Shown: positions 43,029 to 54,025, counted from the first letter of the stretch. The stretch: 64,000 nucleotides of DNA from Pseudarthrobacter oxydans (GCF_013314975.1 NZ_JABTYH010000001.1:248001-312000); one strand, 5' to 3'. Translations and numbers: made by a program. Notes: generated by a model not told the origin, from the sequence alone.

Positions 43029-44087
43029 ATGGCGAAGACCACCACCCCGAACCAAGCCGGGGCTGCGCGGCAGCGGGGTGTCACCATGAACGATGTTGCC
43101 AAGCACGCGGGCGTTTCCCGGACCGCAGTCTCGTTCGTGCTGAGCAACCGCGAAAATGCCAGCATCTCCGAAGAGACCCGCACCCGGATCAACGAAGCTG
43201 TCCAGGCCTTGGGCTACCGCCCGAACGCCGGAGCACGTGCACTGGCATCCCAGCGCAGTGACTGGTACGGGATTGTCACGGCACCGTTCGCCGTCGACAT
43301 CATCAAGGGTGCACAAGACCAAGCCTGGCTCGACCGCAAGTTCCTGCTCATCGCACCCTCCGACCAGGCCGATGCCGTAGGACCCAACCAGGGCCTGGAA
43401 GACGCCGCAACCGAAAAGCTTCTGGAGCAGCGCGTGGAAGGACTGCTGTACGCAGCCACCTTCCACCGTGGCGTGCACGTGCCCGAAAGCGCCAAGGAAG
43501 TGCCCACCGTACTGATCAACTGCTTCGACGCCGACGGGAAGCTGCCATCGATCGTCCCGGACGAACGCGCCGGGGGCCGCATCGCCGTCGAACGTTTGCT
43601 CCAGGCCGGCCACCGCAGGATCGGTGTCATCAACCTCGACCCGGCCATTCCGGCAGCAATCGGGCGCTTGGAGGGTGCACGCGAAGCACTCGCCGACGCC
43701 GGACTCGAGCTGGACCCCGAACTCGTGGTGCCTGGATATGCAACGGCCGACGGCGGGTATGAGGCCGCGTGCCGCATCCTGGACCGCTACCCACAGGAGG
43801 ACAGGCCAACCGCGCTGTTCTGCCTCAACGACCGCATGGCGATGGGCGCTTACGACGCCATTAAGGAACGGGGCCTGACCATCCCCGGAGACATCGCCGT
43901 GATCGGCTTCGACAACCAGGAACTGATTGCGGCCTACCTCAGGCCCAAACTGACCACGGTTGCGTTGCCGTTTGAAAAAATGGGCGCCCTGGGAGTCCAG
44001 ACGCTCGCAGCTCTGACAGCAGGACAGCCGATTATTGCCGACCAGCAATTAGTCGGCTGTCCGCTGCTAGAACGCTCTTCGGTCTGA
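43029..44087 (+). CDS. LacI-family repressor (second)
   Basis: A 352-residue LacI/GalR regulator with helix-turn-helix MNDVAKHAGVSRTAVSFVLSNRE (about residues 20-42) and hinge ARALASQRS. Ligand-core blocks are PTALFCLNDRMAMGAYDA and DIAVIGFDNQELIAA. It lies between the frameshifted fructokinase and a family-5 transporter operon in the same direction, 78 bp upstream of its SBP. Its own promoter carries two CGCG-centred palindromes. It probably controls itself and the following transporter-GH32 operon. The palindrome core differs from the first LacI sites, so the two repressors are not interchangeable. Confidence 0.92.
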   Translation: MAKTTTPNQAGAARQRGVTMNDVAKHAGVSRTAVSFVLSNRENASISEETRTRINEAVQALGYRPNAGARALASQRSDWYGIVTAPFAVDIIKGAQDQAWLDRKFLLIAPSDQADAVGPNQGLEDAATEKLLEQRVEGLLYAATFHRGVHVPESAKEVPTVLINCFDADGKLPSIVPDERAGGRIAVERLLQAGHRRIGVINLDPAIPAAIGRLEGAREALADAGLELDPELVVPGYATADGGYEAACRILDRYPQEDRPTALFCLNDRMAMGAYDAIKERGLTIPGDIAVIGFDNQELIAAYLRPKLTTVALPFEKMGALGVQTLAALTAGQPIIADQQLVGCPLLERSSV

Positions 44088-44165
44088 CCGCGAAATCACT
44101 TTCGAAGAGCAACCCCTCCCCCACCCCTTCACCTTGCTGATGAAGATAGGAAAGAGATAACCATC

Positions 44166-45842
44166 ATGACACAACCCCGATTCCTGAGGGCTGCCCGCAC
44201 CACGGCGGCCGGGCTGGCGGCAGGCGCACTGCTGCTGACCGGCTGTGCGGCCAACGGCAACAAGGCTGCCGGCACCGACGCCGCAGCCAACGCCAGCGCC
44301 TTCCTCACCATTCCGCGTGAGGACATGGGCACGTTCGTGCAGAACTTCAACCCGTTCGCCCCCACCGTCAACCCGATGGTCCAGCAATCCATCTACGAGT
44401 CGCTGCTGATCTTCAACCCGGCCAAGGGTGACACCGTGCCGTGGCTGGCCACTGAATGGAAGGCCGCCGACGACGGCAAGTCCATCACCTTCACCCTGCG
44501 CGACGGCGTTAAGTGGTCCGACGGCCAGCCCTTCGTGGCCGAGGACGTCGCCTACACCTTCGAGCTCCAGAAGAAGATCAAGGGTGGCTTCGAGTACCTG
44601 GACACCGTGAGCGCCGAAGGCACCAACAAAGTGACCTTCACCTTCAACAAGCCGTGGTCGCCGGCCCTGTACGACGTCGGGCACCTCACCATCCTGCCCA
44701 AGCACGTCTGGTCCGCCCTCGCCGATCCGGAGAAGGAGGCCAATGCCAAGCCCGTCGGCACAGGCCCTTACACCGAGGTTGACAGTTTCCAGGCCCAGTC
44801 GTTCGTGCTGAAGAAAAACCCCAACTACTGGCAGCCGGAAAAGCAAAAGATCGCCGGTATCAAGATGCTTGCCTTCGCAGGAAACGACGGCGCCAACCTC
44901 GCCGCCGCGAACGGCGATGTGGACTGGGCCCCTCAGTACATCCCGAACATCGAAAAGACGTTCGTTTCCAAGGACAAGGAACACCGCCACTACTGGTTCC
45001 CGGCCACAGGCGCCATGATCAACTGGCAGCTCAACACCACCAAGGCCCCCTTCAACGATGTTGACGTCCGCAAGGCCCTGAGCATGGCCGTTGACCGTGA
45101 ACAGGTCACCACGATCGGCATGAGCGGCTACGCCGAGCCTGCGGACTGCACCGGTCTCTCCGGCAACTACGAGACCTGGAAGAACAACGACGTCAAGGAG
45201 AACTGCACCTGGACCAAGCTGGACGTCCAGAAGGCCAATGAGCTGCTGGACAAGGCGGGCTACCCGAAGGGGGCCGACGGCAAGCGCACGCTCAAGGACG
45301 GCAAGCCGTTCGAATTCAAGATCTCCGTGGGAGCGTCCTCTTCCGACTGGCTGTCCGTGGCCAACGTGATCGCGCAGAACCTGGCAGAAGTCGGCGTCAC
45401 GGCAAAGGTGGAGTCCCCGGACTGGGCTGCCGTGGTTGCCGGCTACGAAACGGGCGATTTCGACTCCGGCATCGTCTGGAGCGCCAACGACCCCAGCCCA
45501 TATAAGTACTTCAACTCCTCCATGGGCACGGCCACGGTCAAGCCCGTGGGCACCAAGACGTTCGACAACTACCACCGCTTCGGCGACGCCGAGGCTGACG
45601 CCCTGCTGGCCGAGTTCGCGGCGGAGTCGGACGAGTCCAAGCAGAAGGACATCGCCAACAAGCTGCAGGAAGAATATGACGACGCCGCACCGCTGGTGCC
45701 GCTGTTCTCGGGTCCGGAGTGGGGCGCCTTCAACGACACCCGATTCACCGGCTGGCCCACCGAGGACAACCCCTACGCCACCCTTTCGGTCCGCTCTCCT
45801 TCTACGGTGCTTGTGCTGACCACGCTGGAACCGCGCAAGTAG
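44166..45842 (+). CDS. Family-5 ABC substrate-binding lipoprotein (Dpp/Opp type)
   Basis: A 558-residue solute-binding lipoprotein; signal RAARTTAAGLAAGALLLTGC with lipobox LLTGC. Family-5 features are seen: SIYESLLIFNPAKGDTVPWLATEW, TFTLRDGVKWSDGQPFVAEDVAYTFEL, PVGTGPYTEVDSF and PDWAAVVAGYETGDFDSGI. This class binds peptides, opines or oligosaccharides. Here the operon ends in GH32, which suggests an oligosaccharide ligand, perhaps a fructosyl oligomer. It is separated from the permease by a 200-bp region with a tandem repeat, which may raise binding-protein expression over permease. Confidence 0.92.
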   Translation: MTQPRFLRAARTTAAGLAAGALLLTGCAANGNKAAGTDAAANASAFLTIPREDMGTFVQNFNPFAPTVNPMVQQSIYESLLIFNPAKGDTVPWLATEWKAADDGKSITFTLRDGVKWSDGQPFVAEDVAYTFELQKKIKGGFEYLDTVSAEGTNKVTFTFNKPWSPALYDVGHLTILPKHVWSALADPEKEANAKPVGTGPYTEVDSFQAQSFVLKKNPNYWQPEKQKIAGIKMLAFAGNDGANLAAANGDVDWAPQYIPNIEKTFVSKDKEHRHYWFPATGAMINWQLNTTKAPFNDVDVRKALSMAVDREQVTTIGMSGYAEPADCTGLSGNYETWKNNDVKENCTWTKLDVQKANELLDKAGYPKGADGKRTLKDGKPFEFKISVGASSSDWLSVANVIAQNLAEVGVTAKVESPDWAAVVAGYETGDFDSGIVWSANDPSPYKYFNSSMGTATVKPVGTKTFDNYHRFGDAEADALLAEFAAESDESKQKDIANKLQEEYDDAAPLVPLFSGPEWGAFNDTRFTGWPTEDNPYATLSVRSPSTVLVLTTLEPRK

Positions 45843-45848
45843 TCCCCG

Positions 45849-45962
45849 CCGCCTCCCTGGCCTCGCTCCGCTTCGACCAGGGAACCCGGGCGGCGTGGGC
45901 CCACCCACCGCCTCCCTGGCCTCGCTCCGCTTCGACCAGGGAACCCGGGCGGCGTGGGCCCA
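45849..45962. repeat. Two tandem 59-bp REP-like units between binding protein and permease
   Basis: Two near-identical copies in tandem (start 45849 and 45908). Each contains CCCTGG...CCAGGG flanking CCTCGCTCCGCTTCGA, which can form a hairpin, and the palindromic GTGGGCCCAC in the first copy. The copies lie wholly between the SBP stop (45842) and the permease start (46041). They resemble repetitive extragenic palindromes. They may stabilise the upstream message or attenuate transcription into the permease genes. Confidence 0.75.
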
Positions 45963-46040
45963 TCACGCACCACTGCTGGCCGCCGGATCATCCGGCGGCC
46001 AGCCCCAAACTTTCCGCAATTCCCGAAATGGAGGGAAACC

Positions 46041-47018
46041 GTGCGCTTCATCCTGCGCCGCCTGGGTTTCTACCTGATCGCCTTCTGGGCATCCATCACC
46101 CTGAATTTCCTGCTCCCCCGCTTCATGCCCGGGGACCCCGTCTCCCGCATGTTCGCCCGCTCCCAGGACAGAATGCAGCCCGAACAGATCGAGGCCCTGC
46201 GCAAGCTGCTGGGTGTTGACGACCGGCCCCTCTGGGAGCAGTACATGGGCTACATGACCAACATCTTCACCGGGCAGATGGGCGTCTCCATTTCCCGGTT
46301 CCCCACCCCGGTCACCGAGGTCATCTCGTCCCAGATCGGCTGGACTCTCCTGCTCGGCGGAACCGCACTGGTGATTGCCGCCGTCGTGGGCAACCTGCTG
46401 GGTGTCCTCGCCGCCTGGCGGCGCGGGGGCGCGGTCGACTCCGCGCTTCCGCCGCTGCTCGTGTTCATCGGCTCGTTCCCGTACTTCTGGCTCGCGATGG
46501 GCGCCCTGTACCTTTTCGGCGTCGTACTGAACTGGTTCCCCATCCGCCACGCCTTCACCGCCGGCCTGGAGCCCGGGTTCACCTGGGGGTTCATCGGCGA
46601 CGTCGGGGCCCACCTGGTGCTTCCGGCACTGACCATCGTACTGGTCTCCATCGGCGGCTGGATGCTGGGCATGCGGAACACCATGATCGCCACCAACTCC
46701 GAGGACTACATCACCATGGCCGAAGCCAAGGGGCTCCGCCCAAGCCGCATCATGCTCCGCTATGCAGCCCGCAACGCCATGCTCCCGTCGGTCACAAGCT
46801 TCGGCATGGGACTGGGGTTCGTGGTGGGCGGTGCGCTGCTCACCGAGGTCGTCTTCGCCTACCCCGGCGTCGGATACCAGCTCCTCAACGCCGTCCAGGG
46901 CCTCGACTACCCGCTCATGCAGGGCCTGTTCCTGACCATCACCGCCGCCGTGCTGCTGGCCAACTTCCTGGTGGACATCCTCTACGTCCGCCTCGACCCG
47001 CGCGTGCGCAGTAACTAG
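46041..47018 (+). CDS. ABC permease DppB/OppB type
   Basis: A 325-residue permease starting at GTG 46041 (RFILRRLGFYLIAF) after GGAGGG. It has about six membrane helices, the long periplasmic first loop and the conserved C-terminal loop DYITMAEAKGLRPSRIMLRYAARNAMLPSVTSFG that contacts the ATPase. FAYPGVGYQLLNAVQGLDYPLMQGLFL is a typical ending. It is the second gene of the family-5 operon, 11 bp before the next permease. Together the two permeases form the membrane channel. Confidence 0.93.
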   Translation: MRFILRRLGFYLIAFWASITLNFLLPRFMPGDPVSRMFARSQDRMQPEQIEALRKLLGVDDRPLWEQYMGYMTNIFTGQMGVSISRFPTPVTEVISSQIGWTLLLGGTALVIAAVVGNLLGVLAAWRRGGAVDSALPPLLVFIGSFPYFWLAMGALYLFGVVLNWFPIRHAFTAGLEPGFTWGFIGDVGAHLVLPALTIVLVSIGGWMLGMRNTMIATNSEDYITMAEAKGLRPSRIMLRYAARNAMLPSVTSFGMGLGFVVGGALLTEVVFAYPGVGYQLLNAVQGLDYPLMQGLFLTITAAVLLANFLVDILYVRLDPRVRSN

Positions 47019-47029
47019 AGGGAGCGATC

Positions 47030-47968
47030 ATGACAACCGCAATCCTGAAGCAAACCGGCACAACGGCCGCCAAAACCCCGGCGGCCCGCAAGCCCAACCG
47101 CAGCTTCGTCCACGGCATCCTCACCAACAAGAAGTCCCTGGCAGGCATGGCCGTGATGCTCGTCTTCATCGCACTGGCCCTGCTGGCACCGGTGCTTTTC
47201 CCCGGCGACCCGTCACGGATCACCGCCATGGCGTCGCTGGAACCGTCAGCCGAGCACTGGCTGGGAACTACAGCCAAGGGACAGGACGTGCTCGCCCTGA
47301 CCGTCCACGGCTCCCGGAGTTCCCTCTTCGTGGGGCTCACCGTGGGCTTCGCGTCCACCTTCGTCGGCATCCTGGTGGGACTTGCCTCGGCGTACTTCGG
47401 CAAGTTCATCGACGAAGCGCTGTCCCTGGTAACCAACGTCTTCCTGCTCCTTCCCGGCCTGCCGCTGCTGGTCATCCTGGCCGCGTTCCTCCCTCCGGGG
47501 CTGGGCACTGTGATTCTTGTCCTCGTGGTCACCGGCTGGGCAGGCTCAGCACGCGTCCTGCGCTCACAGGCCCTGTCCATCCGCTCGAAGGACTTTGTGG
47601 CCGCGGCCGTGGTATCCGGCGAACGGGCCGGCCGGATCATGTTCCGCGAAATCCTGCCCAACATGGCCTCGATCGTGATGGGCACCCTGCTGGCCTGCGT
47701 CATCTACGGCGTCGGTGCCCAAGCAGGCCTGGAGTTCCTGGGCCTGGGCGACGCCGGTACGGTCTCGTGGGGCAACAACCTCTTCTGGGCAGGCAATGAA
47801 GGCGCCCTGCTGACCGGCAGCTGGTGGGTGTTCGTTCCCTCGGGCGTCTGCATCGCATTGGTCGCCTTCGCCCTGGCCCTCATCAACTACGCCGTGGACG
47901 AGGTCACCAACCCGCGGCTGCGGAAGATCAAAACCCCGAAAGATACCGAAAGGAGCGCCTCCAAATGA
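47030..47968 (+). CDS. ABC permease DppC/OppC type
   Basis: A 312-residue permease with an extended, basic N-terminus and about six membrane helices. HWLGTTAKGQDVLALTVHGSRSSLFVG and the ATPase-contact loop SKDFVAAAVVSGERAGRIMFREILPNMASIV are DppC hallmarks. QAGLEFLGLGDAGTVSWGNNL lies near the C-terminus. Its stop overlaps the start of the DppD gene (ATGA), so the two are coupled. It pairs with DppB. No signal peptide is needed. Confidence 0.93.
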   Translation: MTTAILKQTGTTAAKTPAARKPNRSFVHGILTNKKSLAGMAVMLVFIALALLAPVLFPGDPSRITAMASLEPSAEHWLGTTAKGQDVLALTVHGSRSSLFVGLTVGFASTFVGILVGLASAYFGKFIDEALSLVTNVFLLLPGLPLLVILAAFLPPGLGTVILVLVVTGWAGSARVLRSQALSIRSKDFVAAAVVSGERAGRIMFREILPNMASIVMGTLLACVIYGVGAQAGLEFLGLGDAGTVSWGNNLFWAGNEGALLTGSWWVFVPSGVCIALVAFALALINYAVDEVTNPRLRKIKTPKDTERSASK

Positions 47969-48923
47969 CCATCTCCCAAGTGTCCTTCGGCTCCCACGAA
48001 CCCGTCCTGGACGTCAAGGACCTCACCGTCAAGTACATCGGCGACACCCGCTCCACCACCGCCGTAGACCGCGTGTCGTTCAGCATCGGCACCGGTGAGG
48101 TGTTCGGTCTCGCAGGGGAATCCGGCTGCGGAAAATCGACTATTGCCAACTCGATCATGCGGCTGCTCAAGGATCCCGCGAAAATCGCAGGTGGCAGCAT
48201 TTCCTTTGGCGGCAAGGACGTCCTGGCCATGAGCCCGGAGGAGCTGCGGCGCTTCCGCTGGCAGGACGTGGCCATGGTGTTCCAGTCAGCCTTGAACTCA
48301 CTCAACCCCGTGCTGACCATCGGCGAACAGATCGTGGACATCTTCACCACCCACGCCGGCTACTCCCGCAAGGAGTCCCTCCGGCGGGCCGGTGAACTGC
48401 TGGAACTGGTGAGGATAGACCCCGCACGCCTCAAGTCCTACCCGCACCAGCTCTCCGGCGGCATGCGGCAGCGGGCCGTGATAGCGATGGCCGTGGCGCT
48501 CAAGCCATCCCTCCTGATCCTGGACGAACCCACCACCGCGCTGGACGTGGTGGTGCAGCAGGAGATCATGGCCCAGATCAAAGACCTCCAGCGCGAGCTC
48601 GGCTTCTCTGTCCTCTTTATCACCCATGACATGTCACTCATGGTGGAACTCTCGCACCGCATGGCTGTCATGTACGGCGGCCGGATCGTGGAGACCGCCA
48701 GGGCCCAAGACGTCTACACCAACCCCCGCCACCCCTATACCCAGGCGCTGATGGGCGCGTTCCCGCCGCTCACCGGCCCGCGGGTTCCGCTGACGGGACT
48801 GCCCGACGGCGTGAAGTTCCGGAACATCCCGGACCTCACCGAGGCGGCACCGGGCCACTTCGTGGCTCCGCTGGGTGCCGACGCTGCAGTGATTGATTCC
48901 GAAGACCTGGCAGGAGCCGCACG

Positions 48924-48927
<4 letters not shown>
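47965..48927 (+). CDS. ABC ATPase DppD/OppD type
   Basis: A 320-residue ATPase. Walker A GESGCGKST is at residues 51-59; LSGGMRQRAVIAMAVALKPSLLILDEPTTALD carries the signature and Walker B; FITHDMSLMVELSHRMAVMYGG holds the H-loop. The C-terminal oligopeptide-transporter extension (HPYTQALMGAFPP) is present. GAAAGGAG precedes the ATG. It overlaps both neighbours by four bases, as expected for a coupled operon. It acts with DppF to power uptake. Confidence 0.95.
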
Positions 48928-50014
<1,087 letters not shown>

Positions 50015-50018
<4 letters not shown>

Positions 50019-51571
50019 CTGAACTGACCCACCCGCTCGCAACCGTGCCACAGGACGAATTGGTTGCACGGGCCGAAGCCGACGCGCTCCGGCCACGGTT
50101 CCATTTCGTCTCACCGGCCGGTTGGCTCAACGATCCCAACGGCGTCAGCCAATGGAACGGCACGTACCACCTCTTCTACCAGTACAACCCGGAGGGCGCC
50201 TTCCACCACCGCATCCAGTGGGGCCACGCCACCAGCACGGACCTCGTGACCTGGACGGATCAGCCCGTTGCCTTGGAACCGTCTGCAGGACCGGACGCCG
50301 ACGGCTGCTGGTCGGGGGTCCTGGTGAACGACGGCGGCACGCCTACCTTGGTGTATTCGGGGCGCTTCGAGGACAGGGAGCTGCCCTGTATCGCCGTAGG
50401 ATCGCCGGACCTTCTGAACTGGACCAAGGACCCCGCCAATCCCGTGATCGCAGCGCCGCCGGCTGGTGTAGACGTCACGGCGTACCGTGATCACTGCGTC
50501 TGGCGTGAAGGAACGAAGTGGCGGCAGTTGGTGGGTTCGGGCATCCGCCAGCGCGGCGGTACGGCGTTCCTGTACGAGTCAGCGGACCTGCGGCGATGGG
50601 ACTACATCGGGCCGCTGTTCATCGGCGATGCCTCGCAGGGCGACCCTGCGGACACTGACTGGACGGGGACCATGTGGGAATGCGTGGACCTTTTCCGGGC
50701 GGGCCACGGTTCGCTGGGGTCTGCACCTTCTAACGCCTCACCGGATGTGCTGGTCTTCTCCGCCTGGAACGACGGCGACACCCACCACCCGCTGTACTGG
50801 ACCGGCCGATACGCCGGGGACAGCTTCGAGCCCGTGGCCCTGCACCGGCTCGACTACGGAGGCCGCTTCTTCTACGCCCCGCAATCATTCGAGGACGAGT
50901 CCGGCCGGCGCGTCATGTTCGGCTGGATGCAGGAGGGCCGAAGCGATGCTGCGATGGTGGAGGCCGGCTGGTCAGGGGTGATGAGCCTGCCGCGAACCGT
51001 CACGGCGTCGGAGGACGGTACCCTCCGCTTCGCACCCGTACCGGAAATCAAAAAGCTGCGCCGTGAGCACGTAGGTTTGTGCGGGCTTGTGTTAGGCGGT
51101 GCCCTGGTGCCCCAGGAAACCGGCGTGTCAGGCCAGCAACTCGACCTCGAGCTGCACCTCGAGCTGGCACCGGGCGCTCTGCTGCGGCTTGGTGTCCTGG
51201 GCTCTAATGGCGGGAGCACCTCGGACGGACCCGCCGAGGAAACGGTCATCGAGCTGCGAAGGGCGGATGACGGCGGCAACAATGGCACGCTCCGCCTGGA
51301 CCGCACCCAGAGCAGCCTTGATCCAACCGTTGATGTGGAGGACAAGTCAGGGCCCGTCCCCATGCCCGGGGGACGGGTGCACCTGCGCGTCATCCTGGAC
51401 CGGTCCGCCGTCGAAATTTTTGCGAACGGTATAGCGCTCACCGCCCGCATCTACCCCACCCTCGGCGGGGAAAACGTCAGCCTGGCTGCCGAAGGCACGG
51501 CAAAGGTGCTGTCTCTCGACGCATGGACCATGGCCGACATTTTTGACGGTACCCGGAGCCTCTTCCCCTGA
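50015..51571 (+). CDS. GH32 intracellular beta-fructosidase
   Basis: A 518-residue GH32 enzyme coupled by a 4-bp overlap to the DppF gene. Nucleophile Asp 40 is in GWLNDPNGV, the RD pair of the RDP motif at 158-159 is followed by His (YRDH instead of the usual RDP), and acid/base Glu 222 is in MWECVDLF (Cys-Val-Asp replaces ECPD). GHATSTDLVTW and the C-terminal beta-sandwich (LDRSAVEIFANGI) fit the family. No signal peptide. It should hydrolyse the sugar brought in by the family-5 transporter. The altered RDP and ECPD motifs hint at a different linkage from the enzyme at 40374-41891. Confidence 0.92.
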
Positions 51572-51611
51572 ACGGGGAGCGGCAGATCAACACCACCGGA
51601 GGCGGAACCAG

Positions 51612-51771
51612 TCCCCGATCGGTCCCTCGGCAGGACGGCTCACCCTCCGCGTCCTCGTGGACCTCACGAGCGTGGAGATGTTCCTCGGAGACGGACGGGT
51701 GGTGCACCCGCACCGGGTATTCCCCCTCAAAGGGGACAGCGGAATCCCTCTGCGCCCGCGAAACTACAAGC
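51612..51771 (+). pseudogene. Remnant of a GH32 C-terminal beta-sandwich
   Basis: One frame here reads SAGRLTLRVLVDLTSVEMFLGDGRVVHPHRVFP, which is the C-terminal segment of a GH32 enzyme. No catalytic propeller precedes it and the frame is not preceded by a sensible start. It follows the intact GH32 by 40 bp and runs into the 3' end of the transglycosylase gene on the other strand. Likely left by duplication and deletion of a tandem GH32. Confidence 0.7.
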
Positions 51772-52521
51772 TCATCCTGCGGCGCCAGTGCTGGCGGCGT
51801 ATGCAGCGGCCTGGTCACGCACTTTCCGGATGTAGGCGTCGGATTGGTTGTAGGCGTAAATGGCGCTGGTCCATCCGGCCGCCGTCGTGAGGTCGCGTCC
51901 GCCGGCGCACAGATAGGACGCCGCGCTGAGGGCGGCATCGTCGATGTTGAATGGATCCGCCGTTCCATCGGCGTTCCCGTCCCGCCCGACGATCTGCCAG
52001 GTGGACGGAATGAACTGCATCGGTCCCACCGCACGGTCCCAGCGGGGATCCCCGTCAAAGGCACCTCCGTCCGTGTCGGCGATGGCGGCGAATCCGGCAC
52101 CGTTGAGAGCCGGGCCCACAACAGGGCGGCTCCCTCGACCTGCCTCGGTGAGTCTTCCGCCGCCGTATGTTCCGTGGGCTGTTTCGACGGAGCCAACGCC
52201 CGCCAGGGTGTTCCATCCGATCCCGCAGGCCGGCACGGTGGCATTCACAGTGACAGCCGCCGCAACATACGCCCGCAGCGCGCGTTCCGGGATCCCGGTC
52301 TGCCCGGCAGCCCAGGCCACCCAGTCGGCGTCCGGGTTTCTGGTGATGTTCACTGCGGCGGTCATACCCGAGGACGCCATATCGAGCTCGGCCTCCGCTC
52401 GCGGCGGCGGAGAAAAGGCACGGCCGGCGTCCGCGGCGGGTTGCCCAAGCCCCCAGAACAAGGACGCGGTGGTGACACAAACCGCAAACAGGATGACGAC
52501 GAGGCGTCTGAGACCGAGCAC
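51772..52521 (-). CDS. Secreted lytic murein transglycosylase
   Basis: A 249-residue exported protein with a signal anchor (residues ~5-28: RRLVVILFAVCVTTASLFWGLG) and a lysozyme-like SLT domain. Catalytic Glu 113 is in AGVGSVETAHGTYGG, followed by VGPMQFIPSTWQIVGRDGNADGTADPFNIDDAALSAASYLCAGG, the typical actinobacterial pattern. It cleaves peptidoglycan between MurNAc and GlcNAc, aiding wall remodelling. It is alone in its direction and convergent with the GH32 operon. Confidence 0.9.
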   Translation of the reverse strand: MLGLRRLVVILFAVCVTTASLFWGLGQPAADAGRAFSPPPRAEAELDMASSGMTAAVNITRNPDADWVAWAAGQTGIPERALRAYVAAAVTVNATVPACGIGWNTLAGVGSVETAHGTYGGGRLTEAGRGSRPVVGPALNGAGFAAIADTDGGAFDGDPRWDRAVGPMQFIPSTWQIVGRDGNADGTADPFNIDDAALSAASYLCAGGRDLTTAAGWTSAIYAYNQSDAYIRKVRDQAAAYAASTGAAG

Positions 52522-53102
52522 CGACTAATCAAACCATCCAAAGCCTTCCATCTTTGACAACGGGCTCCGCCGGGACACGTTCATTCCTCCTCGGTTGCTC
52601 GCGGCACCATCGATCCTTTGAAGGGGAAAAGCTTCTGTCAGCCCTACGTGCGGAACCCCACGAAGTGCCAGCTCAAGATCGACACAAGAGATGCCGAGGA
52701 TTGGTCGAATCGCTTCCCCCACTTCCTCCTGGCTTCCTAGAGTGTTCCCAAGGCACAACGACTACGTCTGGGGGACGTATGAGCTCGAGTAACATTCCGT
52801 CTGTGGAGGACGCACGAGCCACGCAGGCTCCCGTGCCGGCTCCGCCCATCAAACCCTTGGTCGCACCGCGCGCAGTGCAGCAGGCTTCCACCTGCAAGGG
52901 CCGGGAACACGAGGTGCAACGGCTCATTCGCGACCTTGCCGCCCTCGCCGCCAGTCGTCGCGGGAGCGCAGCATGACCGCCGCCCGTCCATACATCCTTG
53001 GACTACCACTCAGACGCTCCACTCGGTACTGACCCGGACAGGTACAGTCCCACCCTGCGCAAGCGTCACCAGACTGCAAAGCAGGCGTCCAGCCTTCCGT
53101 TC
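52522..53102. other. Intergenic stretch with one small frame
   Basis: This 580-bp stretch between the transglycosylase and PspA genes holds the small frame at 52779-52976 and nothing else I can support. No tRNA, hairpin terminator or insertion-sequence ends were seen. Confidence 0.5.
52779..52976 (+). CDS. Small 65-residue protein, uncertain
   Basis: A short frame starting at ATG 52779, with GGGGGAC a few bases upstream as a possible ribosome site. The product is SSSNIPSVEDARATQAPV, then a Pro/Ala-rich middle, then a helical, basic end (EVQRLIRDLAALAASRRG). It has no membrane segment or cysteine pattern. A further short frame overlaps its stop by ATGA but ends after 19 codons. It could be a small regulatory protein or a chance frame. 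Confidence 0.35.
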   Translation: MSSSNIPSVEDARATQAPVPAPPIKPLVAPRAVQQASTCKGREHEVQRLIRDLAALAASRRGSAA

Positions 53103-53831
53103 CTAGTCGTCGATGGCTTTCCGGTCGATGGACTTCAGCGCGGCGAGCCGTGCTTCCACTTCGGTCTGCTCACCGAGGTCTTCCAGGGAGGCGAACTGGG
53201 CATCCAGGGATGAGGCGGCGAGTTCCTGCTGGCCGCGGACCGTGGCTTCCTGGCGGCGGATGCGCTCCTCGTACCGGCCAATGGCCGACGTCGGGTCGCC
53301 AGCGTCCAGGGACTTGAGCGCATCATGGACCTGGGACTGGGCGGCCGCCGTCCGGGACCGGGCCACCAGTTCATTGCGCTTGGCGGTCAGTTCGTGCAGC
53401 TTGCCCTTCATCTGGTCGAGCCCGCCCTTGAGCTTGTCGACGATCTCGTTCTGCGCGGCCAGGCCCGGCTCCTGGCCCTTGGCCGTCGACTCGGCGGTCA
53501 TCTGCCGCTGAAGAGCGAGCCTGGCCAGGGCATCAAACTTGTCGGCATCCACACCGTTCCCGGCGGCCCGGAACTCATCAGCTTTGCGGGACGCGGCGAT
53601 GGCCTTGTTGCCCCAGGTGTTGGCGTCGTTCACGGCCCGCCTGTAGTCCTCTTCGGCCATGCGGACATTGCCGATGGTCTGCGCGACGGCGGCTTCGGCT
53701 TCGCGGATGTTGGCCGAGTAGTCCCGGACCATCTGGTCCAGCATCTTCTGCGGGTCTTCCGCGGATTCCAGGAGGGCGTTGATGTTGGCCTTGGCGAGCT
53801 GGGCAACGCGGGCGAAAATACTCTGCTTCAC
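53103..53831 (-). CDS. pspA: PspA/IM30 family membrane-stress protein
   Basis: A 242-residue PspA/Vipp1-like protein. It is almost wholly alpha-helical with long coiled-coil stretches: KQSIFARVAQLAKANINALLESAEDPQKML at the N-terminus, containing the amphipathic membrane-binding helix, and MKGKLHELTAKRNELVARSRTA later. The conserved AEDPQKMLDQMVRDY block identifies the family. It binds stressed inner membranes and helps keep the proton gradient. No PspB/PspC or LiaRS-like genes are adjacent. It lies downstream of two small membrane proteins on the same strand, 195 bp away. Confidence 0.92.
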   Translation of the reverse strand: MKQSIFARVAQLAKANINALLESAEDPQKMLDQMVRDYSANIREAEAAVAQTIGNVRMAEEDYRRAVNDANTWGNKAIAASRKADEFRAAGNGVDADKFDALARLALQRQMTAESTAKGQEPGLAAQNEIVDKLKGGLDQMKGKLHELTAKRNELVARSRTAAAQSQVHDALKSLDAGDPTSAIGRYEERIRRQEATVRGQQELAASSLDAQFASLEDLGEQTEVEARLAALKSIDRKAIDD

Positions 53832-54025
53832 GACGGTCTTTCTATCGGTGGTGGAATTCGAATTTTATGTGTACGGCAGCCTGGCGGGCCAACAGCGGGA
53901 GACACGCACCTGTCACCTCGCCGCGTACGAACCCGTAGCCGTGCAGACCAGCGCCATCGAGGCGAGGACGAGCAGGTTCCACGCGATGGTTCAAGCCCAC
54001 CGGCGGCTTCCTTCAGGCGTCGCCC

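Noticed and set aside
44067-45908. A 613-codon open frame opposite the family-5 binding protein
   Set aside because: It mirrors the codon pattern of a clear lipoprotein SBP and has no domain of its own.
45849-45962. Possible CRISPR array
   Set aside because: Only two tandem 59-bp units with no unique spacers and no cas genes.
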